Origin: Siphonodentalium dalli
Lineage: Eukaryota > Mollusca > Scaphopoda > Gadilida > Siphonodentaliidae
Reading direction: 5' to 3'
DNA length: 64,000 nucleotides
NCBI GenBank assembly: GCA_032622095.1
Contig: CP136066.1
Coordinates: 169,516,664-169,580,663 of the forward strand
Shown: in pieces, positions 12,353 through 22,959 of the stretch
Position numbering within the stretch: the stretch's first letter is position 1
How the letters are laid out: every line of letters begins with the position of its first letter
Notes under the pieces: generated by a model
Databases searched by the model: none
What the model was told of the DNA's origin: nothing
The model's input: only the letters and a program-made list of their open reading frames with translations
Made by a program: the position numbers and the translations under genes

Positions 12353-15300
12353 ATGGCCGACGCATCAACCCCTAGAAGGCCTGTGTCGCGACATAAAGTT
12401 GCAGAAGTTAATATTTGTCGTGTATGCGGCTATTCTTTTTCGGGAGATGAACTCGCCGCATCAACGGGAAAGCTGCACCCGAGAACAAAAAATAAGGTCG
12501 TAATCAAAAATGATTCTTTAGAACTATTTAAAAACATAAAATTAAGTGATTTCCTCGGTGTGTCAGATGACTTTTTTACGATAAATAATTTGATTTGCAA
12601 ACCATGTTATAATAAAGTAAATCAAATACAAGGACATGTGTCAAAAATTGATGAACTAAAATCAATTTTAATAGCAAAATCGACATGTTCTGTGGGTGAC
12701 CGATTTAAGAGACTAGCCAAGTCGCCAAGCCATAGCACCACTGGATCTGAAGCCAAAAAAGTAAAGACTGTCTGTGTTTCACTACCTCATGTCACTCCAA
12801 AAAAGCCAATAAGACCTGTTCCGAATTCACAATCGACACCTCGTCATCATTCCCACGCCTCAACTTCTACCGAAAGTCCACGATTCAAACAACTTCAACA
12901 ATACTTCGAGAATTTAAACAACCCGGAACAACCAACACGGTCTAGCCACTCTACTAGTGCTAGTAGTAGTACTACTAGGAAGAAGCTGCAATTTCAAGCT
13001 CCAAAAAGAACAAACGCCACCAGTTCCAAATGTGAAGTGAGTTCTATTTATATTTATGGGAGGCCAAGTTGGTACCATATGCAGGCCTATCTACATGTAT
13101 CAGGTCTAGCACATCCTTCAAATTAATCCGAATCGTACCGAATATATAATTTTGAAGTAATTAAAGGTACTCAATCTGATAAAACTCCTCTCAATTACCA
13201 TTTCAATGGCTTCGGGGGTCAAAAATAACAAATTTTAAAAATCAATATCTAATAACTCTGATCTTTGTTTGGTGGGTTCCTCTACTCAAATCAAATATTT
13301 TTTACCCCCAAAGCCAAAGAAATAGTAATATATTATATAGGACCCTCTGATCGGATTGTTGTTGTTGGAATCTGATGAGATGGGGACGCTCTGATCGGAT
13401 TGAGTACCTTTAAGTCAATTTGCACTACCCTCAAATGGGTTATGATAACTGGAAGCGCATGGCTGTAATAGCCAGAATAGTCTATGTAGGCCTATACATA
13501 TTATCTGAAATTGATAGTTATGCCTTGTAACCCTAGTATTGTTATTTAATATAGAAGTCCCAAATATTTGTGTTATCTTGCATCTTTGCTGGTATCGAGA
13601 ATATGTGAGTCTATGACCCTGCATGGTGATGGTGGATGCCTTACTTTTAGAATGTACAGTCCATAGCTTGTTTAATGGTGACATAAATAGAATGTTTATT
13701 TACTAAGAATTTGCATCCATTTGCTTATTGAATTTGAAGTTAAATAAGATTGACTGTGTTTTTAATAAATGTATAAACATGCAAAAATTTGAATTTTATG
13801 GTCTTTAAATATTATTTGGACTCCTGAATTCACCAGCAATGTACTAGTAGGTCTATGGCACATTTAAAGAGACTAGCTATATTATATGTATATCATCCAT
13901 TCCATTGTATAGGTACTTCTACAGTATCCATCAAAGTGCAGAAGAATCAGCATTGATGCTGACAAGAAAAGTATCGGTTCTGCTGTGGCGTACAATAATC
14001 TATCAACGCTGGCAAGAAAATGCGTCCAGCTATGCCCAAAAGAAATCGTTGAAGCTGTGGCAAAGTTGATCGAAGTTGAAATGCGGAAGATATGTGCCCG
14101 AGACACAACATCAGGGTTCCAATGCAAAGATGTTGACGCTTTATTTTCCTTTTCATGGAAAAATATGTATGGCATGTTGTTGGAATCTGCTCCGCATCTG
14201 TGTAGTCTTCTAGAAGGAATCATGAAAGGAAACAAGCGAACGCTGTTGGACTATGAACGAAAGGTTTCTACAGTAGCTTGCATTGCTATTAAGCATCGGA
14301 ACAAGAACGCATGTTATTTTCAGGATGTGGCTGGAGTTGTCCTACATAGCAGTGGATGTAGTGCTAAGGTAAGCTTAATTAATATGTGTGTAACATAATT
14401 CAGTGTTAATATATTTCTGACTATAAATTAAAATTTATCTTATCTTTTAAGACACTAATATATGTATATTCCCATGAAGAGAAGTCAGTTTTGTATTCAG
14501 ATATGTGTTGTATGATCACAAATGAAACTCTTTCTGACCAAATTTGGTTTGTTGTCAGAATATACCCAAGCAGGATAAAATCTTACTCTTAAGCATAAGA
14601 TACCAATAAGCAAATCACTTGACCAATGACCAATGTGATACATGTAATACTAATAGTACTAAATTACTAATATAAGTTAATAATAATAGCATTATTTGAT
14701 GATAGTCTGCAACATACATTCAATTATTTTACATGTATATGTGGGTTAGTATGTTTACTAGTATAGATGATCTTGTATGAGGTGATTCATCATTACATAT
14801 ATATAGTTGTACCATATATTTTGCAGGTTCAAGATCGTCTTCAGAAACTGGGAGTATGCACAAGTCGAAAAGCAACGGCACGGAAAATCAAGGAAGTAGC
14901 GGCTATGGAAAACAATAGAGTTATCTACTTGAAGAAAAGCTGGGAGAAGTATAAATTAATTATATATAATATGGACCATTATATGGGAGGCCAAATTCAC
15001 ATTTAATAATTAATTGTACTTAAGCGCAAATAATTACGCTTAAGCGCAATAATTGCAAGCACAACCAAGCGCGCTTAAGAGCAATTCATGGATTTCCCCC
15101 CCCCTGATTTAAGTCAATAAGTAAAACATATATTAATGCTCTAATTAATCGACTCCTTAACCACAGCAGAATCATGGATAACTTTTCAGGATTTAGTCGG
15201 AAATATGGCTTGTTGCCATTCATCGGAAAGCTCTTGAGAGCTTTTCGATGAATGGCAACAAATCCTGAAAAGTTACCCATAATTCTGCTGTGGTTAAGAA

Positions 15301-18300
15301 GTCGATTAATTAGAGCATTACTGTATGAGGTAAGAAAGCCCTCATGCAGTGACACCGTATGCATGTATAGGATATTACCATTGTAAAGGCTAAAATCTGT
15401 GCAAAAATAGATTAAAAACATCATACAAAAAATTACTAGAGTTCTGGGAAGGCGACATCAATTCTTTGGATAGAGGGATGCTGATAATATGTAATTAGGG
15501 ATTCTCCTTGTTGAACACATACTTACAGTTGACTGTTGAGTACAGGTCAAAATTAGCCCAATGCTCATCTTGTGTTGCTAGGTGATACACCAGGTCATGC
15601 TAATAGTTTATGGGTAGGTTAGATAGTAGTCTCAATTACGCTTAAGTGCAATTGATTGCGCTTAAGCGTAATTAATTACGCTTAAGCGTAAATGCCATAT
15701 TTGCGCTTAAGCACAATATGTGGTATTTGTGCTTAAGTGCAATTATTTGCGCTTAAGCACAATCAATTGCGCTTAAGCGCAATTCATTATTAAATGTGAA
15801 TTTGGCCTCCCATACCATTACAATTATACCATTCTTTGTGGGAGACCAAATTAGTATTATGTGGCATAACCCCTTATAAAAATCGACTGTTTGTTGGCAA
15901 AGAAAACTAAAATATTGGTACAAAATAACGGTCCGAAACCCAGATTATTAATTACTAATATGGGCCTGGATGGCTAACTTGAATTGAGGTGCCCCATGTG
16001 ATATGCTTCCTTCACCATATGAAATAAAATATAATATTGTATATATATGTGACTTTCTTACGGACTATGAGACTATGACTTCACACGATAAAGCAACAAG
16101 TTGGTAAATTGGAAATTAAATATACTTTTCTATCAACCATCAAAATAAGTATAATTATAGCTGTGTTGGCGTAATTATTGAGTGAAAATTACTTTATGAG
16201 ACTAGGAGTCTGTATGTATAACACCAAAATTGTTCTGTTTCAGACCAGATCTTGCAACGACCATCGAAAGTGACCCCAACTGGACCAAATTCAGTTTAGC
16301 TGGAGACAACTGGGACAGGAGAATAATCCCAACATACATGGCCACAGATAGACGTGTTCTGGATCAGCATTTTTTCAATTTAGCGGTTTTCGCAGACAGA
16401 GTTCGGCCAACCAGTTTGCCGACTAAGAAACCACAGGCTGACATCAGACACAAACCAAATGCCGACTTCCTTCCATCTGTTGACGATCAGACACTCTTGG
16501 GTGCAGAGCTGGCTCATCTTGTCGCAAAGAGATCGATTCTCTACATGCCAAAGGTTGCGGAAAGGATCGAGTCTGAATTTCCAAAGAACTACTTCAATCC
16601 TATGCACAAAACGATGGAAAAGAAATCAGAACAGGTAACATGTTTAACCAACTTTCATTGTCTTATTACTGTATGTAGAAGTTATAGAATAGAATAGAAT
16701 TTATTCACCAATTAACATATGGACCCCAAAGTATTACTTTGATTTTCACATTCGCACTACATTCCCGTACACTGCAGGACTATGGTTTGTATATACAATA
16801 CATGTCATGTATGTTTTTATATATTTTTATGCTTACAGATGCAGGAGATAGCTAATTTATTTATTCTCATTTTATATTCATTTGCAGCAAGCTCACACAT
16901 GACAAAAATAAATAATGTCACAATGCCAGTAATGTGAAAATACCAAAGAGTGAATCACTCAGCCATCCTGATTTAATGGGATGATTAACTTTTTTGAACA
17001 TATTTACTTTTCAGCATGTAATGGGCCTATATGAGATCAATGAATCAGTGACGGCCGACATGATCAGCTTGATGAAACAAATGTCGAAAGAGTACATCCC
17101 AACCAGACGCAAGGATGATGGATCAGTTGAGATCGTGGAGCCGGTATTCTTTGGTGGCGATTGGCTTACTGATGAGAGGGCACAAGCAGCGCAGTTATGT
17201 ATGAAGAAAGCAGGTGATGACTTCCTCCGACTACAAGGCCTAATTCCTAAATCGGAAGATCTTCATCGGTCAATGAATTATTTGGAGGTAAATTTATTAC
17301 ATCTAATATATATTTTGGGACTTTTGTTTTGTTTGTCTGTTAGCTATGGCCGGGAAAACTGCCGGACGGATTTTTACGAAATTTGATACCTAGGGGTATT
17401 TTTTTCCAGGGATGGTTTTGGACCAGTTAAATTTTGTTGAAATCCTATCAAAATTCGCGATTTGACCTTGAATTGACCATTTTGAAGGTCAAGGTCTGGT
17501 CGGGGTCACGATTTGACCCGTCCAAAACCATCCCTGGAAAAAAGTACCCCTAGGTATCAAAATCCGTCGGGTAGTTTTCCCGGCAATAGCTAACACACAC
17601 ACAGACAGAAGTTCCAAAATATATAGTAGATATATTAACTGGGGACCAGTCTACCTAAAATCAAACTCCGATGATGTTGGCCATGGTTACTGATCATTCG
17701 TTTGAACGTTTAAATGTGTTATTTAGCGCAGATGATGAATGCCACTATACTCAAAACATAATTAATATATGCAATTAAGCTTAACACAGATCAAAATTAT
17801 TATTTATGAAAAATTAGTGTTGTTGTTGTTGTTGTTGTTAGAAAGTCCGCTTACTCTTATTGCCCCTTTAAACGAGTTTGTGTTCTATCACTTTCCGGAC
17901 AGATTAGATCGTTAAATGTAAACAATAAGATTCTTGCGCGTACATAAATTATTTCGAAACTGAACTACACCACCAAACAAGGTTCATGGGGAATGCCCTA
18001 AATAGGAAATTGTCTCAATGAGTGAATTAATATGGGGCATATAATAAACATATTATTACTACAATGTAGTGATCTGGTCGTCGCGTCACATCCCGTTGAA
18101 ACAGGTTGGATCCATGATCTCACCTGTTTCAACTCGATGTGATACTACGACCAGATCACTATACTGTAGTAATAATGTGTATATATCACATGAAACCCCC
18201 GAAATATCACAGAAAAAACACAGCCAATTCACATGATATCATTCCACAGGTGATTGAAATGCATTGAAAGAATCTGCTTTTATGTTAGCTGATGTGTGTA

Positions 18301-19582
18301 CATTATACTTATTACTGTATTACATGTAATAATTTAATATGCCATTCAAGCTTTGCAGATGGAAATTATGTATTGCTATCCTATGTGATTAATAAATATA
18401 CCACGGTATGTGATACATACTTTCCTTTTTCAGGCTATTTGGAAACTGCTCTACAAGGAGACATCATCTGGTGACCCAGGGACATTGGTATTTTGGCGAA
18501 ACGAGTTACGAGCCCACGACATTTCGAACCAGCCAAAAAAGAAGTTTCGAGCATGTGAGAACTTTCTCCAGACAGTGTTCGACGCAATGTGCACTGCTCT
18601 AATGATGGAAGAACTAAAGATGACAACTCAAGACGAAAGTCCAGAGATTTTCGATGGTCGCGATATATCGTTTGCGATGGACTGCATCGAAAAGAGTGCG
18701 TTGAATGTTGTACATTCATTTTTCTTTGGTGGAACTCACGACTTGTTCATCGACTCGAGAAATGATATTCAAAAACTGTCGGAAAGTGATAAGCTTGAAA
18801 TCAACGCCCAGAACAAGTTATGATGTGTCCACGATTCATGTGCAAAAGCTTACGCCAACCTTGAAAGCTTGAAACAGCATCAAGCATCTGCACATGGTGT
18901 GAAACCAAAGAAAACGAAGAAGCTGACCAAAACAAAATATGATGGGGTGGTCAGTTATCAACGCGCCCTGTTCCAGTTGGCAGCACTGCATTTCAATTTG
19001 CAGAGTTCAATTGATTGTGCCGATGGAGCAAGGAATGTTCGATTGTCAAAATATGAACTCCTGATCTTCAATTCTGTGAACAAATACAAATATAGACTGT
19101 CGAGCTTCCAGCTGATTGCATCCACTGAGGCCTTGTTATCAGAGGAGGAATCATTCCGGTTAACCTGGAACAGGACTGTGAATATAAAGGGGGGACTGGA
19201 TAACAACGAGTCGATAGACGGCTGGATCGAACTAGTCAACCGTGACATGAAGTACGATTGTGAAAGTGCGAAGGATTTCAACAGCTGCATGACGATATCA
19301 CAGGCATTTGATTCGCTTCGTTCGATAAAGAGAAATTTTGACTTAGTCTCTGGTGTTCGGAAATCTATGGGATTCCATAATCGACCAAAGCGTGACGCAT
19401 GTGTGCAAAAGATTGTCAAGGTATTACAAGAGAGACATCTCTTGGTTGAGGACAAAACCAGAAAACCATACAAGTCGTTCAAACAGTTCCCTCAAGATAT
19501 CTTCTATGCAAACCCGAGGACCCTGAGTGATTATCTCCTAATCCAGAAACAAAAACATGCGAAAAGAATCAAGCCAAAGTGA
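12353..19582 (+). CDS. Zinc-finger DUF6589/Academ-like transposase, six exons, one in-frame TGA
   Basis: Proposed exons are 12353-13036, 13913-14368, 14827-14948, 16244-16634, 17015-17287 and 18434-19582. All have GT/AG borders and agree in phase (0,0,2,0,0). I chose the ATG at 12353 (AACAATGG context) because upstream in-frame starts are non-ATG. Codons 1-228 hold an N-terminal CxxC...CxxC finger (CRVC near residue 23, CKPC near 83) and a Ser/Thr/Pro-rich linker. Candidate catalytic acids sit in GDNWD (D442), FGGDWLTDER (D600) and DGWIELVN (about E908), in the order expected of a DDE RNase H fold. A C2H2 finger (C-x4-C-x12-H-x4-H) follows residue 772. Just before it, TGA at 18821-18823 interrupts an otherwise open frame of about 1,023 codons. 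The role would be nuclear: binding and cutting the element ends. The overall likeness to DUF6589 proteins is from memory, and the catalytic assignment is inference. Confidence 0.82.
13162..13413. mobile_element. TTAA-flanked MITE in transposase intron 1
   Basis: The ends are TTAAAGGTACTCAATC and its inverse GATTGAGTACCTTTAA. This is compatible with a TTAA target and an AGGTACTCAATC terminal repeat, as in piggyBac- or Kolobok-type MITEs. Relatives lie at 19673-20304, 31851-32262 and 37530-37941. The 826-bp derivative lacks it at the equivalent place. Confidence 0.7.
14982..15814. mobile_element. 833-bp TIR element with internal GCTTAAGC palindrome clusters, 6-bp TSD
   Basis: The termini are TATGGGAGGCCAAATTCAC and its exact reverse complement, flanked by CCATTA on both sides (14976-14981 and 15815-15820). 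Subterminal regions hold many copies of the self-complementary motif TTGCGCTTAAGCGCAA and variants. A 195-bp fold-back element is nested inside. It sits in transposase intron 3, 33 bp after the donor. It has no coding capacity. Confidence 0.85.
15131..15325. mobile_element. Fold-back element family F1, copy 1 (nested)
   Basis: This is a nearly perfect hairpin with arms of about 90 bp. Landmarks are TTAACCACAGCAGAAT, GATTTAGTCGGAAATATGG and GTTGCCATTCATCGGAAAGC, with an outer edge GCATTACTGTA. Copies lie at 21971-22186 and 45025-45218, and a decayed one at 21300-21430. Confidence 0.85.
17339..17594. repeat. 256-bp palindrome beside a CA/GACA microsatellite
   Basis: The arms GTTAGCTATGGCCGGGAAAA and TTTTCCCGGCAATAGCTAAC pair with few mismatches. 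The centre contains GACCTTGA/TCAAGGTC motifs. It is followed by CACACACAGACAG. The same design (ATATATTTTGGAA, GACA/CA microsatellite, TTGACCTTGA-type body) appears at 23880-24320. Confidence 0.75.
18055..18172. repeat. 118-bp palindrome
   Basis: The arms TACTACAATGTAGTGATCTG and CAGATCACTATACTGTAGTA bracket a second inverted pair, TTGAAACAGGT and ACCTGTTTCAA. It lies in transposase intron 5. Confidence 0.75.
18821..18823 (+). other. In-frame TGA interrupting the transposase
   Basis: TGA lies between ...NAQNKL and CVHDSC, the start of a C2H2 zinc finger, and the same frame stays open to 19579. A C-to-T change of CGA (Arg) at a CpG would explain it. I see no splice pair that would remove it cleanly. 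Readthrough or recoding cannot be excluded from sequence alone. Confidence 0.8.
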
Positions 19583-19672
19583 TTATTTCATGATATTCAA
19601 ATATGTGTTATCGTCTGAAAGTACTATGATGCCACACGTCCTGATGACTCATGTTTCATGTGACCAAAGTAT

Positions 19673-20304
19673 TTAAAGGTACTCAATCCGATAAAACTCC
19701 TCTCAATTTTACTATTCCAATGGCTTCGGGTGTCAAAAATATTTGATTTGAGTCGAGGAAGCTCAGATTTATTAGATATCGATTTTAGAAATCTATTATT
19801 TTTCATTATCGGGAATACTTTCTGTCCCAGAAGTTTACCGAAAAAGCCGACCGACATACTCTCGATACTAAATTCCATTGAACAAAATGTTGCTATACAA
19901 CACTCTTTGGGCAATTATATACGATAGTTTACAGTCGTTAGCATTATTTATCATTGACTATACATTGTGCTTTAAAGGTACTCAATAGATGTATACATGT
20001 CGGTCGGCTTTTTCGGCAAACTTCTGGGACAGAAAGTATTCCCGATAATGAATAATAGATTTCTAAAATCGATATCTAATAAATCTGAGCTTTGATGGGT
20101 GGCTTCCTCGACTCGAATCAAATATTTGTTTACCCCCGAAGCCATTGAAATAGTAACTGAGAGGAGTTTTATCGGATTGAGTACCTTTAATTTATTTGTT
20201 TATTTTTTAGATATTTTTCACATTTCATATTACGTTTTTTCTATATTTTTGTTTATTTCGTCTTTAGTAACTGAAAGGAGTTTTATCGGATTGAGTACCT
20301 TTAA
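19673..20304. repeat. Cluster of TTAA-type MITE copies and solo ends
   Basis: Outward ends TTAAAGGTACTCAAT at 19673 and near 19972, and inward ends GATTGAGTACCTTTAA ending at 20190 and 20304, are related to 13162-13413. Internal blocks (CAAATATTTG, ATCGATTTTAGAAATC) are inverted between members. It lies downstream of the transposase stop codon. Confidence 0.65.
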
Positions 20305-20559
20305 TTTATTGTTTATGTTTTAGATATCTTTCACATTATATTTTTGTTTATTTCCCTCTTTAGGTGTATTTTAGACACAATAACGTAGGTGGTAGACTGC
20401 TTCCAATTTAATTGTAGGTTTTAAAGTTACATCGCTTGGCATAAGTCGGCCATATTAAAATGCTTAAGCATTTTAATATTTGATATTAACAATTCATTTG
20501 GGATTTTACGATAGCAAACTAATGGGAACTTTTTCAGTAGGCGTCTTCGACTCAAACTA

Positions 20560-21075
20560 ATTCTTTTTATATACCGGTTGACCTAGGTTAACTCCCCCCC
20601 CCCCCCCTGATCAACTCCCCCCCCCCCCCCACCTGAATTTTTTTTATCTTTGAATTTATTGGCATATTATATTTCAGTATCACTATATTGCTGAGAACAA
20701 CTATCATTGGTGGCAAGGAAGCATGTCTTTTCTTCGGCAGAGACATTACATGTATTGTTCAGATTTTTTTTATTGAAAATCACCCCCGCCTGAATTAATT
20801 TGTTTACCTCAACATCTAATGGCGAGTTAGTCTCATTTTATCGTTCACTATCACTATGTGACTAATAAAACTATCATAGGTGACAAGGAAGCATGATTTT
20901 TCTGTAAAAGAGACAATAATTATAGTTCGGAGAATTTTCATTGGAATTTACCTAGTTTATCCCCCCCCCCCGCCTGGATTTTCCATACCTTAACATCTAT
21001 TGGCGAGTTAGTCTCATTTTATCGTTCACTATCACTATGTGACTAAGAAAAACTATCATAGGTGACTTGTTTTCC
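20560..21075. repeat. Diverged ~190-bp tandem units with C tracts
   Basis: Three units share CGTTCACTATCACTATGTGA, AACTATCATAGGTGACAAGG, AAGAGACAAT and a long C run. An inverted copy lies at 21590-21790, where the 72-bp element interrupts it. The gap between the two transposon genes is built largely from this. Confidence 0.7.
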
Positions 21076-21299
21076 ACGTTGACATTTTACCAAGTTTGTG
21101 ATTTGGAGGGGCATAATCTAATTGGCGTATGTAAGTTATGTATATATGTCTATTATGGGCAGCTCCCTAGAACATAAAGGGTTGATATTCAGATCAATAA
21201 GGACAGATTTGCATATATGTTTTCTTTAGTTTGCTTCAATTGCAAATAACAACAGATGAAATACAGTGATGTGTAACAATATATGACAAAATCACTATA

Positions 21300-21430
21300 C
21301 CGTACATTAATGTCCTAAATAATTGACTCCTTAACCCTTTCAGTGTCAAGTCCGATGTTTGTATGAACCCATATTTCCTTGATCATTTTCCAAATTTATG
21401 CAGCTGTGGTTAAGGAGTCGATTATCAGTG
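21300..21430. repeat. Decayed F1 fold-back copy
   Basis: Degenerate arms TTGACTCCTTAACC and GTGGTTAAGGAGTCGATTAT match the F1 family, with the centre replaced by unrelated sequence. Confidence 0.55.
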
Positions 21431-21658
21431 TGTATCAATAATACTTCATATTGAATGATATTTACATAATAAAAATATTAAATGAAAGCTTCGTTTGGTG
21501 AACATGTATGAGGCTATTTGTTGAATGCATTTAGAAATTTAGAAGAACAGTCTCACATAAAACTGAATGGTAATTCATAGAGTGTTTCACAGTTGAAGAT
21601 AAATTAGGTAAATTTCAATTATTGTCTCTTTTACAGAAAAATCATGCTTCCTTGTCAC

Positions 21659-21730
21659 CAGTCTGAGTAAACTCATACCTAAATATTCATTACAACATTT
21701 CAAATATTGAGTCGACGTTCACCCAGACTG
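21659..21730 (-). mobile_element. 72-bp minimal derivative of the large transposon
   Basis: It consists of 41 bp from the right end of the large element joined to 31 bp from the left end, in inverted orientation: CAGTCTGAGT ... CCCAGACTG. CCTTGTCAC is repeated exactly on both sides (21650-21658, 21731-21739). A paralogous uninterrupted copy of the host sequence at 20865-20900 (reverse strand) shows the empty site, so the insertion and its 9-bp duplication are certain. Confidence 0.95.
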
Positions 21731-21970
21731 CCTTGTCACCTATGATAGTTTTTCTTAGTCACATAGTGATAGTGAACGATAAAATTTGTAACTAGTGTCC
21801 CTTTAATGATGGTCATTTCCATATCTTACATTTATAACCTTTAGAGGAAATTCATTTGTGTACCGGTATATTTGACTAAATACTCTTAAGTTAAAAGAGG
21901 CACTTTCCGTTCCAGTATTGATAACTTGATACGGTAAGATTTGGGTGAAATATACCGAGCTTTGGCAACA

Positions 21971-22186
21971 TACAGTAATGCCCAAAGTAATTGACCACTT
22001 CACCACAGCAGAATTATGGGTTATTTTACAGGATTTAGTCGGAAATATGGCTTGTTACATTCATCAGAAAGCTCTAACCGAGAGCTTTCCGATGAATGGC
22101 AACAAGCCATATTTCCGACTAAATATTGAAAAGTTACCCATAATTCTGCTGTGGTTAAGTGGCCAATTACTTTGGGCATTACTGTA
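21971..22186. mobile_element. Fold-back element family F1, copy 2
   Basis: The ends are TACAGTAATGCCC and GGGCATTACTGTA, with arms of about 95 bp carrying CCACAGCAGAATTATGGGT. The ORF-like translations across it are artefacts. Confidence 0.85.
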
Positions 22187-22885
22187 TGTCATTACAAAGG
22201 TTTCCCCTTACTGGTTATACTGTACCCACTTGTTGTGGGTCATAAAATACACGAAATCATCGTCGAAATGGCTCTAAATTATAGCTTCCAATTTATACAA
22301 TACATTGCAAATGTATCCGTAAACGCTTTTTATAATGATGTGGCGAAACAATGCGATTGGATGGAGAACATATTCTTAAACGCTCTTTATACGAACGTGA
22401 TGCAACATTTGAAATATATATGCCCCCCCCCCCCCATTAACATTCGAGGCGATAAAATATCAATGAACAATGCTGATAATTGATGAAATATGCGCCTATA
22501 TGGGTTGTTATAAATGTAGGAGGAACAAATTTAGTGGGGGTTTAAACGGAAAGTGTCACTTTAAGAAGACCGGTATACAAGTAGAATACATCCAAGCTAG
22601 AGCTTATATTTATCATGTTTTCTAGTCAGTAATGTTTCTTTACTATGTTTTATTTTTAACAAATAAACACAATTTGTTGCAATATCTTGTTAATTTGTTA
22701 TATTATACCATAACAGATAGTTTGGATACATCTTGAATCAATACTATTTTAACAAGTGTTTTGATTCCATATTATGAACTCCAAGCAATTGAACCATTAT
22801 CTTGTATCCTGACTGATTGGGGGGAAAGCAGTTGGAAATATTATCAAGTTCAATATTTAACGATACATACTTGTTTTTTAAATGC

Positions 22886-22891
22886 TTTATT
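22886..22891 (-). promoter_or_regulatory. Polyadenylation signal AATAAA for the helicase gene
   Basis: AATAAA on the - strand lies 69 bp beyond the helicase stop codon, at a usual distance for a short 3' UTR. Confidence 0.6.
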
Positions 22892-22959
22892 CATTATAAA
22901 ATAAATATAGCAAACTGGCAAGTGTCCCATGAGTGTATACTTTGTGTATACATCTTTGT

